A stretch of 64,000 bases of DNA from Combretum micranthum (lineage: Eukaryota; Streptophyta; Magnoliopsida; Myrtales; Combretaceae): contig JAMXBD010001597.1 in NCBI GenBank assembly GCA_024138025.1, positions 271,172-335,171 on the forward strand. Reading direction: 5' to 3'. Of this stretch, positions 1 to 11,579 are shown one piece after another; positions within the stretch are counted from its first letter, which is position 1; the number at the start of each line of letters is the position of its first letter. Below the pieces are notes generated by a model, which was given only the letters and a program-made list of their open reading frames with translations, was not told where the DNA came from and made no database searches. Position numbers and translations under genes: made by a program.

Positions 1-2619
1 AAATGGTTTTTAAGGCATGGTTTTGAAACCATCCGAATTTCACAAGGTTAAAATAAAACTCAAATTTTATATTTTGTAATCTCTTCCTATTTTGAGAATC
101 TCTACTAGTAGATCTACTATTTACTTATCAAAAACATCTCCTATTGATACATATTCCATAAGCCTTTCATTTTTTTAAACAAATCTTTCATTTTGGTGTT
201 GAAAAATGGGTTTTCAAAATTGATCTTGGTTGAGATTTGAATTTACAAAATTTTTTTGGATATATCTTTTGATAAAATCCATCTAAACTTATGACAAATC
301 ATCCTTTACATACCCTATCTTAAGAGCCTTCCATTTCTTGAATAAAAACTTCATTTTTGAGTTGGAAGACATGTTTTTAAACTAGGCCTTGGCCTAAATC
401 CGAAAATAGAATTTTGTTTTGAAAAATAATCTTTGAACCATATAGAATGAAGTCTTGATGATATATATACATTAAGCCTTCATTATCTCAAGTAAAAATT
501 TCATTTTGACACTTGGAAAGTAGTTTTTAAAAATGAGTCTTGCCTAGATACGAATTTCACTATTTTTATTCAAGTTTAAATCCAAGATCTACACATAATA
601 TGAATATGAACATAAAAGAAATGCATGGTAGTAAGCCCTAAACCTATAGATCTAAACATAAACATTACCAAAGCTTCATAAAAATTTAGATCTACAAAGT
701 ATAATATAAATATGAAGATAATAAAGTCTTAAAGACAACAAATATAGCAATATTATTATAGATCATAAACAAGAGGAGTGTTTCAAAGTTTTGGCATCAT
801 CATCTCTAGCCTTTATGCATTATGGAGAGTCCTTTGATGCATGAAACCTCTATATAATCAACCTATAGTATCTATGGAAGCTTAAGAAGAAGGTTTACTT
901 AAAGAAACTTCAAGAATGGAGTGTGAAAGTGATTTTTTTGAGATGGGGGCAGCTTTTTTCCTTTGCAAGAATAAGGCTAAGAAAGAGTTAAAGAGAGGAA
1001 AAAGAGAGAGTAAATGATGTAGGGTTGCAAAGAAGGAAAGGGTGTAAATAAGAGGCTTTAAATAAGAGAGAGGAGTGTATTAATGTGTTAAATAAACGGG
1101 AAAAGAAAATAAAACAAAGGGGCAGAAATGGGGGTGGGGGTGCGGGGCGGGGACGTGATCTTCAGGGGGGAGGGAGAGAGAGAGTGTAGTTAATTTGTAA
1201 CTTAAATTTTGAAAGTGTAACTTGTGTTACTTAATGTGCTAACTAAAAGAGACTTTAATTCATTAAATAAATCATTAAATAAAGGAAAAGTGGCTGTTTT
1301 TAGGGGTGTGGTCAGCTGTCCATGCATGGAAAATGGAGTATAGAATGAGTGAAAGAAGACATGAGTAAGGTGTAGAAGTAACAAATGAAGTGCATTTGAA
1401 GTATGGGTTGAAAAAGTACTTTTTATTAAGAAAATATATAAAATAAAATTAAGAAAAATATTTTTAAATGAGTGGCCGAAATTTCATAAATAAAATTAAA
1501 TAATCAATTGAATTATTTTAGTGTTTCAACAAATAAGTTATCGGTATGATCAAAATATGCGAATATGAGTTATAAATGATATTTTTATAACCCGAAAAAT
1601 TAAAAAAATATTTTATGAAAATAAAAATATTTTTCAAATATTTTTCAATTATTAAATTAATTTATTTTATTTTTAGTACCGGGTCTTAAACAGAAACTGA
1701 TTCCGTAAAAACCCGAAACGTACTAAATTTTTAAAAAATGGAATTTTCTAGGATATATATAATATTTATCTAAAAATATAAGGGTCTATAAGAATAATAA
1801 AATTGTGTAATGAATAGTAGTGATAGTACAAATGACTAGTTAATTACCGGTAGTAATGAAATATGAATAAAATCGCAAAAATCAGATAATTCTAGTTATC
1901 GAAAAATTATAAAACTGATATTTTAGAAATCCTTATGAAAATACGAGTCTAACTGTATCAATAGTATATTTTTGATATCTCGAGCCCTGGGACACGCTTT
2001 TCAAAGTCTATATCCGAATGGGTTCGAAATAGGTCAAAAATTTACCCATATGATATTTTTAAGCGACTTTATATTACTACGAGCTACTCTACACACTTAA
2101 ACTACACCTCGACCTCTAAGACTAAGAACGTGAGATTGTCGGACTTAAACTACTATATTCCACTTAAGGTTTCCGGGTGATTTTCTGGTTTAGATCTTTG
2201 CCAATTTGGAAATTGATGTTTTATGTTTATACAACATATTTAATTTGAGAAATTTATTTTAAATTTTATTTTTGTAAGTATTTAATATCTCTCAACGTTT
2301 TTGGAATTCTTGAATTGAGTTTTATTTCCGAAGGTTTATCGTTATTTACTTTTTAATAATTTTGTTTTTAGGTTCTATATTACTCGATTTTACAATTCAG
2401 AGTTAAGTATGGAATTTATCGTACGTAGTGGTTTTGAATTTGAAGACTGTTAAGTTCATATTTTATTTTTAAGGAATCTTATTTTCTCAAGATTAAGAAA
2501 TTTCTGGATTCGTTCGTGATTTAAGCCTAGTCGAAGTTCGGTTTTAATTTGGATTCATTTTTAGAGTTTATTTTTTATGTTTATTTTGAAATTATTTACT
2601 GAAATTTTCCAAGCTTACA
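1..2619 (-). repeat. Long Ty3-type LTR, reverse, cut by window edge
   Basis: Seen: this stretch aligns by eye along its length with 33950-36897 in the same orientation. It ends in CTTACA, the complement of the TGTAAG start of this LTR subfamily. The left portion (about 1-560) carries complement copies of the monomers marked by AATTCGGAT. Around 1020-1190 there is a purine-rich tract, which reads as a pyrimidine-rich leader on the minus strand. Inference: it is an LTR inserted into the chromovirus 3' LTR that resumes at 2620. Its other end and its target duplication lie outside the window, so solo or full-length status is unknown. No protein signal is supported. Confidence 0.75.
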
Positions 2620-4659
2620 TAAACTATATGATTAAATTCCTATGAGTGTCTAAGTGTCCCATATTGATGTTAGGTTTTCATTCTAGAACTATATTGGTCT
2701 TTTAATGGTCCTATGATAATCTAGTATCATTTAATATTTATTCTCATGTTATTTGTCTTGATCTTGTTTGATATTTATATACATTTATCTGGTATTTGAA
2801 CAATTGATATTGGATAAACTTATATTTTCGTAGTTATTATTACTACTTTTTATATTATTTTCTAACTGACCCATCATAATAACTCATATTTGTTTACCAT
2901 TATTTAGTGTTGTTGTGTTTCTCTTAATCTACTTTACATAATTATTTTATCATTTTTAGAAATCACATTATTCGTAAATTTTGCTTATTTTGATTTCCAT
3001 TATTATCTATTTATCTAAATAGAGCAAATATTTAACAATTATAGTAGCTAGTAATATTTAATATTTCTCTATAGTTTTTAGGGTTTAAAAGTTCTTCAAT
3101 ATTAATTATGTTATTATTTTAAGTATTTATATTTGTTTATTTACTTAGTAAACTCTGTTTTGACATACATATATGTATATAATATATTTATATTTATTAT
3201 GTAAATCTGTTGTCCATGTAATACAGACTTTACGTAAGAAAAATAGGTTTGTATGCCGGCTCCTACGTCGCTGCAGTGAAACCCAATGCCGACATTCTTA
3301 AGTTTTTCATTTTATTTTGTATCATTTGCGCTAGCTTGTAAGCCGCCAACTTACCACGTACACCGGACTATACACTGCAGGCGTACAATCCCAGTTAGCC
3401 AGTATTCATTTACTTTACGTAAGAATAAGTTTTACATAGCTTCTGTTCCAGTGTAGGACGTCTCTACACCACCGGCCTACCCTCGTAAGCCGTCGGCGTT
3501 CAACGTCTACACTACCAGCCTAGGGACAGTGTTGACACTGTTCATCATCTTCTTCGATGAAACAGTTCATATTTCTTCAATTTTCTACGTCATAAACATT
3601 CTCAAACCATTCCTAAGTATTTCTATGGCATGTATCTATACATACATCAACTCATAATGCATCTACAAGTATGTGATCTTAAATTTTCGAATTTGAAACA
3701 GTACAACTAGGGTTTTGGAATTTTACCTTGCTTAAGCTTGTTCGGTAGAATTTGAAGCTTTTTCTCGAGTTGGTAATGATCCTATGATCATCAGAAATTA
3801 GTTTCAATCCTTGTTTTTAACAAATAACAAGCCGAATTACAACAACTTACCTTGTTCCCAGATTATACATTTTTCATGTTGTATTTTTCTTTGATTCGAA
3901 CCGAGGTGTTTAGAACGATTTGATTTCTGTTTTAGGTCGATTTTCTTGCTCATTAGGTGTTTATTTGATTTGGAAATTTTGAGAGGATGTTGTGCTTGTT
4001 TGGTAGTCCATCAATAGCCATTAACACTTATATATATAAGAGAAATGACGGTTTCCTTCATCAATTTGCATCCGAATTCTCCATAATTTTATATTGTTTC
4101 ATCTGTTGATTTACTATCATTAATGTGGAAGATGAGTTGACAACATATGATTTGTTTGCGTGTTAAATTTTGTTGACCTTTGGTGCATTATTTACTGTCA
4201 TTAAATAGTGTACAATAGTAGTAAATAGTGTAATGTAAAGTAGACATGACAATTAAATACCGGTAGTAAGAAAATACGCGTATAAATGCGATATCCGATA
4301 TTTTTAGTTACCGAAAAATTATAAAATTGATATTTTTGAAAATCTTATATTTTTACGAATCTAACGGTATATTCGGAATATTTTTACTATTCCGAGCTCC
4401 AGGACACGTTTTCAAGAACTGTGTCCGATCGGGTTCAAAACGAGTCGTGGTTTTACTAAATTGATCTTTTTAAACATCCTTGGATAATTACGAACTATTC
4501 TACTCACAAAACTCTTTCTTACTTTCTTAACGTTTCTTAAACAGGAATGCCGGACTTAAGCGGTTACGGTAAACTAGGGTTTTGTTGACTTTAGAAATCC
4601 GGTTGACTTCTAATTAAGGTTTAAGCTTTAATTCAAATTCAAAGCTTCGGGGGTTTACA
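2620..4659 (-). repeat. Partial 3' LTR of the chromovirus
   Basis: Seen: the right boundary is GGGTTTACA (minus strand TGTAAACCC), directly next to the polypurine tract. The left part (about 2640-3500) resembles 63180-64000, another reverse LTR. Inside are the blocks typical of the superfamily: ACCGGTA near 4259 and a decayed CCGAGCTCC-like block near 4394. The left end is interrupted by the LTR ending at 2619, so its outer terminus is not in view. It is visibly diverged from the 5' LTR, so the insertion is old or the two ends have recombined. Confidence 0.7.
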
Positions 4660-4676
4660 ACCTACCCCCCTTAAAG
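4660..4676 (-). other. Polypurine tract (plus-strand primer site)
   Basis: On the minus strand this reads CTTTAAGGGGGGTAGGT and ends directly at the TGTAAACCC LTR start. Its position and G-rich composition are those of an LTR retrotransposon PPT. Confidence 0.8.
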
Positions 4677-4688
4677 AAAGTTTTGTCC

Positions 4689-6021
4689 TCAAAACTTGAA
4701 GTTCATACCTGATTCTTCGAATAAACTGGGATACTTCTGGCATATGTCGCTTTCAGCCTCCCAGGTTGCCTCCTCATGCGAGTGGTTTCTCCATAGAACC
4801 TTCACATACTTGATTTCCTTATTCCGAAGCTTCTGCACCTTATGATCTAGGATCTGAATCGGGTGCTCCTTGTATGTGAGATTTTCTTTCAACCGAACTG
4901 GTTCCAGTTCTGTAATTCTGGTAGGATTTGTCACATGTTTTCGTAGAACTGATACGTGGAATTTATTGTGAATTCCAAATAGGTTAGGAGGGAGTGCCAG
5001 ACGATAAGCAAGATCTCCTACTCTTTCAAGCACTTCAAAAGGTCCAACATATCGTAGGCTTAATTTTCCTTGTGCCCGAACTCGATGAATACTCTTGATG
5101 GGGTTTACCTTCAAGTACACATGGTCCCCAACTTCAAACTCAAGCGTACGTCTCTTCATATCCACCCAGCTCTTTTGTCTATCTTGTGCTTCCTTCATCT
5201 ATTGTTAGATGATCCGCACCTTGTCGGCCGCATCTTGTACCAAGTCAGGTCCAATGCTCAGCTTTTCTACATCGTCCCAGAATAAGGGTGATCGACACCG
5301 TCTCCCATACAACTCTTCATAAGGTGGCATCTGGATCGTAGAATGGTAGTTGTTGTTGAAGACAAACTCTACCAAAAGTAGGTATGCGTCCCAACTTCCT
5401 TTAAACTCTATCACACAAGCTCGCAACATATCCTCCAAAGTTTGTATCGTCCTCTCTGATTGACCGTCTGTTTGAGGGTGATAAGCAGTACTAAAGTGTA
5501 GCTTTGTTCCCATACATCTTTGTAGGCTCGTCCAAAATTTAGACACAAACCTTGGGTCTCGGTTAGAAGCTATTCCAGCGGGCACTCCATGCAACCACAC
5601 TATTTCCCTTATGTATATCCTTGCCAACTTATCCATGGAATATGTCATGTTGATTGGAAGGAAATGTGCTTGTCTTTGTTAATCAATCCACTATGACCCA
5701 AATAGCATCATATCCTGCAAAAGTTCTTGGCAATCCGCACACAAAATCCATTGTGATTTGATCTCATTTCCATTCGGGTATCGGTAGGGGTTTCAAAAGT
5801 CTTCCAGGTCTCTGGTGCTTCACTTTCACTTGTTGGCATGTGGGACACTTTAGCACAAAATCTGCCACATCTCTCTTCATTCCGTTCCACCAGTAGTGGC
5901 TTTTCAAGTCCTGATACATTTTAGTTCCTCCTAGATGCATGATATATCCTGAATGATGTGCTTCATTCATGATTTCCTTCCTCATATCCTCATCATCTAG
6001 AACACATAACCTTCCTTTCAT
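4689..6021 (-). pseudogene. Integrase with chromodomain (chromovirus pol C-terminus), broken
   Basis: Role in the family: joins retrotransposon cDNA to the host chromosome, with the chromodomain steering it to marked heterochromatin. Seen: a zinc-binding N-terminus at 5764-6021 (H...H then CPTCQQ). The catalytic core begins near MDFVCGLPRT (about 5722) and continues at 5205-5648 with RDPRF and HPQTDGQSERTIQTLE. The C-terminal part at 4689-5198 has RYVGPFEVLERVG (the GPF/Y module). The chromodomain at about 4713-4865 has VKVLWRNHSHEEATWE. Damage: TGG to TGA just after PLPIPEWK, a stop in the VIVD-LTK segment, a frameshift just after it, and a TAG near 5205 between core and C-terminus. It shares frame with the RNase H fragment at 6222-6470. 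Tekay-like chromovirus assignment is by recognition only. Confidence 0.9.
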
Positions 6022-6221
6022 TCTTACTACGTCATCCTCATCTATGGTAAAATCGGTGTATTTCCCTTCTTGTACCTCTCCCTTAATCTTCTGAATCGTC
6101 TCGTCATATCATTGGGCCTCCTTGATTCTCTCCATTAAGGTGGGTTCCATGACAAGGCTGGCAATTTCCACTTCCACACTTTGCCCTATGAATTCGATAC
6201 TCATTCTTTCAAATTCCTTTA

Positions 6222-6800
6222 TTAGCTCCTTTTATTGAGCAAGGTAGCTACTTCTCCATAATTCTTTCTACTTAGGGCATCTGCAACTGCATTCACTCTT
6301 CCTGGACAGTAATTTATCCCAAGGTCATAATCTTTGATGAGTTCTAACCATCTCCGTTGTCGCATATTCAACTCCTTCTGCGTAAATAGATACTTGAGGC
6401 TCTTATGGTCGGTGTAGATTTCGCATCTTTGTCCATACAAGTAATGTCTCCATAACTTAAGTGCGAACACAACGCGGCTAACTCCAGATCATGAGTGGGG
6501 TAATTTGTTCATGAGGCCTAAGCTCGCGATGCATAAGCGATCACTTTTCCATCTTGCATCAACACGCATCCAAGACCATTTCTGGAGGTCACTGTGCACC
6601 AATAAGGCTTCCGGGATCTGGTAGAATCAAGATTGGGGCAGATACAAGCCTTCTCTTCAACTCTTGAAAACCTTGTTCTCTCTTATCTGTCCAAATGAAC
6701 TTCTCATCTTTCTGAGTCAACTGTGTGAGGGGTTTAGCGATGGTAGAAAAATTCTTCACAAACTTCTATAATATCTAGCCAATCGAGAAAACTTCTCACT
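6222..6800 (-). pseudogene. RNase H domain of chromovirus pol, broken
   Basis: Role in the family: degrades the RNA strand of the RNA-DNA hybrid during reverse transcription. Seen: at 6222-6470 the minus strand reads [21 protein letters not shown] and, near the end, [15 protein letters not shown], which are standard landmarks of Ty3/gypsy RNase H. Upstream at about 6480-6560 the translation shows GKVIAYASRA followed by a stop, so the domain starts in a broken stretch. At least one frameshift lies between this and the RT fragment, as the two use different frames. Confidence 0.85.
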
Positions 6801-6804
6801 TCAG

Positions 6805-7677
6805 TCACAGTCTTAGGTTGCTTCCAATCCATACTGCCTTGATCTTTTCAGGGTCCACCGATATTCCTTCTCCAGATATGACATGTCCTAGGAAGGATAT
6901 CCTATCCAACCAGAAGTCACACTTAGACAGCTTGGCGTACAACTTATGCTCACACAAGGTCTGTAATGCCATTCTTAAGTGTTCCTCATGTTGCTCTCGT
7001 GTCTTGGAGTAGATTAGAATATCGTCGATGAAGACTATCACGCACTTATCCAACAGGGCTTATATACTCGATTCATGAGATCCATGAAAGCTGCTGGTGC
7101 GTTGGTTAATCCAAAAGGCATTACCAGAAACTCGTAATGTCCGTAGCGAGTTCTGAAAGCTGTCTTATACATCCTCAGGTTTAATCTCAACTGGTGGTAT
7201 CCTGATCGTAGGTCAATCCTTGAAAAGACGCTAGCTCCTTGAAGCTGATCAAAAAGGTCATCTATCCTTGGGAGTGGATACTTGTTTTTGATGGTGACTT
7301 TGTTGAGTTCCCGATAATCGATGCATAAGCGCATGGAACCATCCTTCTTCTTCACGAATAACACTGGTGCTCCCCAGGGTGATACACTCGGTCGGATAAA
7401 ACCTTGATCTAACAAGTCTTGCAACTGAGTCTTTAACTCCTTAAGCTCACTGGTGCCATCGGTAGGGTGCCTTTGATATTGGCTCGTGTTTACCAATAAG
7501 TCGATTTCGAAATCGATTTCTCTTGGGTGGTAATCCAGGCAATCCATCAGGGAACACATCTGGAAATTCCTTAACCACTTGTATGGATTCTAACTCAGGT
7601 TTCTCCTTTTCTTCTTCGTCCATGATACATAAGTTGATCTCTTCATCATCCATTAACTCAAATGAGTTCAACTTCAC
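6805..7677 (-). pseudogene. Reverse transcriptase of chromovirus pol, broken
   Basis: Role in the family: copies element RNA into cDNA. Seen: the linker before RT ([18 protein letters not shown], within 7447-7677); fingers and palm at 7038-7559 with [29 protein letters not shown] and [14 protein letters not shown]; and the catalytic FIDDILIYS box with FLGHVIS at 6805-7053. The catalytic aspartates (FIDD) are kept. Damage: the three pieces use at least two frames, with shifts near 7530 and 7055, so no single frame reads through. The presence of every main RT block makes the family call secure. Confidence 0.93.
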
Positions 7678-7689
7678 CGTGGATTTCCC

Positions 7690-8110
7690 CTGAACACTAT
7701 TTCACATCCATCTTGATCCTTAAACTTCACCTCTTTGCGTCTACAATCCACTAGGCTTTAACGGATGTTAACCAACTCATTCCTAAGATTACTTCGTACT
7801 TGCTCATTTCCAAGATTATCAGGTCACATTTAGAGTAACTTCCTTGTATCTCCATGGGACAATCCTTAAGCACTTCCTTAGTTGTTACTATGCTTCCGGT
7901 GGGGTCTTAACTCGAAAACCGGTAGCGATAGTATCTATGGGTAAACCATTGTTTAGCCAGGCTAATGGTGATAAAGGAATGTGTAGCTCCTGTGTCGAAC
8001 AAAGCATAAGGTTTGACTAGCTATGCGTATATGTCCTGCACTCGAATTTTATACTAATCATGCTGGTATACTTAAGCTATTTGCGGTATAAAACTTTATA
8101 TTTCTAGCAT
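7690..8110 (-). pseudogene. Aspartic protease of chromovirus pol, broken
   Basis: Role in the family: cuts the Gag-Pol polyprotein. Seen: minus-strand ALFDTGATHSF with the catalytic DTG at about 7988-7996, and a later ILGMSWL near 7763-7783, where Ty3/gypsy elements usually have GMDWL. Damage: stops lie on both sides of the DTG box, including TAG before PYALFDTG, and further stops occur after GMSWL. It is too interrupted to appear as a long open frame, which is why only the motifs identify it. Confidence 0.75.
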
Positions 8111-8392
8111 AAGATTTGAACATAGGGTACTTAATAACTTGCAATCAAAGGTAGAGGAGTTTTGATTCTAACCTGTCACCAGTCCAAAATCTGGGCCACA
8201 ATCTCCATCCATGGCTGCTAATTCCACTCCTTCATCATCCGACTCTTCATATACCCACTGTCCTTCTAAGTTGTATATCCTCATTCCGTGGACAGCTGCT
8301 CCAGAACAGTTCGAGTTTTTCCCTCCGCTTCCATTCTTCGCCGATGTAGCTCCTCCCAGTGAACCAAACGGTCTGGCTGGGGTATTCTTTCT

Positions 8393-9517
8393 CTATGGGC
8401 ATTCATTGGTGAAGTGCTTAGTTTGCTTACATACAAAGCAAACGGTGGAAGCCTTCTTCGGGCAGTCACCTATCTTGTGGCTGGGGTCTCCACAGAAATA
8501 GCATTTGTGTTGAAGCAAGGGGCACCTCTTCGGATAGTGTTCCTTCTTACATTTCCAGCATGTCACTTTGACCTCGGATGCCTCCTTGTTACCACTAGCA
8601 TTTCCTCTAAAACTGTGGAAGGGTTTAAACTTTTTGTTCTGGAAGCTGAGGCTATAGCTATCTTGAGCCCTTTTTCGAACACAAAGGTTCACTTCTCAGG
8701 TGCCTTGCTTTTCCTCTTCTTGGCTCTATATACGAGCCTTTCAACCAACTCACGTAGGGTCCTTAGATCCAACTCTCCAGACGCATCCTCAAATCTTCGT
8801 CTAGGCCACTCAGGAAGACCTGTCTCTTCATTCTTCACTATGCTTGAAGGATTTTGGCGCATATTGAGTAGATGACTGAACTCTGTTTGTATTGTTCCAC
8901 GTCTTCCTTTCTGAGATATGTGAAGGAAATCTCCACTGTATTATACCCTTAAACTTCCAGGAAAGTAATTTTCCAGGAATTCTCTTCGGAAGGTCGCCCA
9001 GGTCACCAATGGCAGCAATTCCCTACTTTTTGACTCCCACCATATTCTGGCATTGAATCTTAACATATATGTGCCATAATCCAAGCGAAGATGATGGGGT
9101 ACTTCATATGCGGCAAACGATCTCTCAATCTGTGCTAGCCAGTCCTTCGCTTCATCTGGCTTTCCAAAACTCCCATCAAAGTATCTATTGCTATTGATGA
9201 AGTCTGGTAGGGAACTTTGGTAAGGTCGAGGCGGCGGTGGTGCTGGTAAAGGAACAGTTTGAGACTCAGCTTCTGGTGGTGCAGGTGCTTCAACTGTCGC
9301 TTCTAGTGCATTGGCAGCTAGAGGTGGCATGTTCTGTGCATGCTGCATGAAGTTGTTAACTAGACCTGCTAGTTGATTAATTGCAGCCCAAACATTACCT
9401 TGTTGGTTTTGTGGGGGATTTGGTGGTGCTGCTTGTTGTCCTGCTGGGGGATTTTCTGGTTCAGCTGGAACATTATTAGAGGCGTGTCGTCCACGTCTTC
9501 TACCTCTCCTACCTCAT
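8393..9517 (-). pseudogene. Gag of the chromovirus, three zinc knuckles, broken
   Basis: Role in the family: capsid and nucleocapsid protein that packages element RNA. Seen: a possible ATG at 9515-9517 followed by an Arg/Gly-rich start and a Pro/Gln-rich stretch; the capsid-type domain at 8941-9348 with FDGSFGKPDEAKDWL and WESKSRELLPLVTWATFRRE; then at 8399-8560 three cysteine-histidine knuckles in a row. The first knuckle is CX2CX3HX4C and the next two are CX2CX4HX4C. Damage: a stop directly after the ATG codon pair and a frameshift between the capsid part and the knuckles. Downstream the frame runs with stops toward the protease. The capsid wording is typical of plant Ty3/gypsy gag. Confidence 0.88.
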
Positions 9518-9854
9518 TTGTTAATTACTCTAGTCTTAGACTTCTCAAATCTTTGGAAAGAGATCGGAAATATCGTAATTTGCATAGAAAATATTCAAGG
9601 CAAACAAATCCAAAAAATCATGAAATCAAACATAGAATACCTTGCATTTAATACAAAAGAGGGTGATATCCCTTACATAATTTGAGGAGGTTAGAACCAT
9701 TCTCAACAAAAGATGATTGTTCAAAATAGGAAATATTTAAAACATAACATTAATAAGTAAGAACATTCATGCATTATAACAAAGATATGCCTATCCTAGG
9801 AAAAGGCTTGGTTGGACTTGTTGGATTGTGCTCATCTTCCTTTACTTCTTTCTT

Positions 9855-10943
9855 CTTCAATCTTCCTCTCTGAATGGCGTTGGGTTCATGCTTCGACTAG
9901 TGGATCCTCTATGATTCTTAACAAATTGTCGTAAATACTGACTTACGGACATCATTTTTCCTCTATATCTTGAGGTGATTTCTGCCTAAGATGGCCATAC
10001 TTCTTCATGCATGGAAGTCCTTTCTCCTTGAGTAGAGTCGTTTGTTGTCTCTTGTTCTTCTTGATCTCCTCCTTCAAGTGCCATTGCTATGGTAGGGGTT
10101 TGAGATCGGCTTCTCAAAAATTCACTTGGATCGAAATCATTCCTCCATTGCTGGTCATCTCTCCTTTCTTCTTCCTTTGAATCGGAAATCATCACTGGGT
10201 TATTTCTTGCTACTGTCTCCATGGGAAAGTCCTGACTCAACCTTCGTGGGGGTACCGGACTGGGAATCAGGGGACTATGTTCCCATAGAGTTGCGGACGG
10301 ATTTTCCGTAGGTTCTAGGTTTTCGCTGGGGTCTTCTTCAAGATCATCTTCTGTCTCTCCATTTCATTCATTTCTTTAGGCATCTTCCATGATGAAATCT
10401 TCGTCTAGGATTACTTCCAACTGCATTCTGATGGAGTTTGGTTAGACGCTACATTCTGATGGCATGGGGACAATACGTCTGTAGGCGGCATACTAGTAGA
10501 ATCGTTCTTTTGCGTCGGCCTTTAGCCAATCAGTATGATCCACCAGCTCATCATGTGCATAGATATAAAAGGGTCCTAATTTGTTCCAAGGTCGGAAGTC
10601 TGGGTCCTGTTGGATTCCTTCCGCCTTTAAGATGAAGGTCATCTCTTGTAGCATGGTTTCTCTATACATAAAAACCATCATTCTTTCCACCACGTATATG
10701 ACCTCTACGACACTCCACCTTCGTCTACTTACGGCATCGAATCATAGTTCTTTGGGTAAGTTTCTCCATAAAGAATTTTTCAAACATTTCCTCCATAACT
10801 TAAACATTTCTTAGGCGGTTTTGGGTCTTCCAACTAACGCAAACTCTTCACATAGGACCCTTAACCTAAGACGGTAGTTCATAAAGGTTTCATCTGGGTC
10901 TTTATAGAAATGTCGGGATTTTTCCTTAACTTCGGGGAAGGTT
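9855..10943 (-). pseudogene. Extra gag/capsid-like frame upstream of gag
   Basis: Seen: between the PBS and gag, the same minus-strand frame stays protein-like for about 1.1 kb with about six in-frame stops (including 10493-10495 and one at 9986). The upstream part reads FYKDPDETFMNYRLRLRVLC, then WRNLPKEL, then a segment ending VIYVVERMM. The middle part, 10493-10693, has DPDFRPWNKLGPFYIY and HDELVDHTDWLK. The distal part, 9986-10240, is acidic and low-complexity. Inference: the spacing FY-DPDE...Y-R-R...L...LP...L...V...ER resembles the C-terminal capsid half of retrotransposon Gag proteins. An additional ORF before gag is known in the Tat/Ogre lineage, but I do not recognise this one. The 1.5 kb leader could instead be a captured sequence. 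Confidence 0.5.
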
Positions 10944-11047
10944 AGCTATCAAAATAGAAAATAAGAGGATCAGATCTTAAGCTTTAGGTTCTAACTTTTA
11001 CTGTCTAGCTTAAAGTCTATTTCTTCTATCTTTTATCTATAACTTGC

Positions 11048-11059
11048 GCTCTGATACCA
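11048..11059 (-). other. Primer-binding site, initiator Met-tRNA type
   Basis: Minus strand TGGTATCAGAGC, eight bases from the LTR edge at 11068. This is the common plant retrotransposon PBS and fixes both the orientation and the 5' LTR boundary. Confidence 0.92.
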
Positions 11060-11563
11060 ACTTAAACTGTCACGCCCCGGAGGATACCCTAAACGTGGCA
11101 GTCTGCTACATATAATATTAAAGCTAATGAATGACAACCTTAGTCATGCAGGAGCTTCGATATCACATGTAAGGCATGTTTCCAAGATAGTAGGAGACTC
11201 ACAGGGGTATTACATTTGAGTAGATAATAAAAGCAAGCAACATAATCATTCCAAAATCTCGCATATATGCAAGGCATACCTGTAAACCCCGATATTCTCA
11301 GTAGTTAAGAAAACCCCGAGAGTTGAAAAGCGAAATCCTAATCCGGTCTAGTTTAAGTCTAGTGAGAGGAGCTTAGGAACCTTAAATCCGGCTTTCCTTC
11401 GGTTTCATAATAAAAGAAGTTTTATAAAATAAATGAATATGAATTATTGTTTTAAAGTATATTTTAGACCTTTGAAAGTTTTAAATTTGGGAATTTTTTA
11501 ATTTCAAGCCTTCCCGACCTCAATTATGGAAAAGCGTGCCCCGGGACCACGAACTTAGAAAAA

Positions 11564-11579
11564 TATTCCGGAATATTTA
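11564..11579. repeat. 16-base perfect palindrome in LTR
   Basis: AATATTCCGGAATATT reads the same on both strands. Decayed forms lie at the same place in other LTRs (for example near 55446 and near 4368), so it is a feature of the family and not chance in one copy. Confidence 0.7.

Noticed and set aside
8281..8469. 62-codon minus-strand frame overlapping gag
   Set aside because: Out of frame with the zinc-knuckle and protease-linker translation, which is the convincing one.
8414..8875. 153-codon plus-strand frame
   Set aside because: Antisense shadow of the minus-strand gag and its zinc knuckles.
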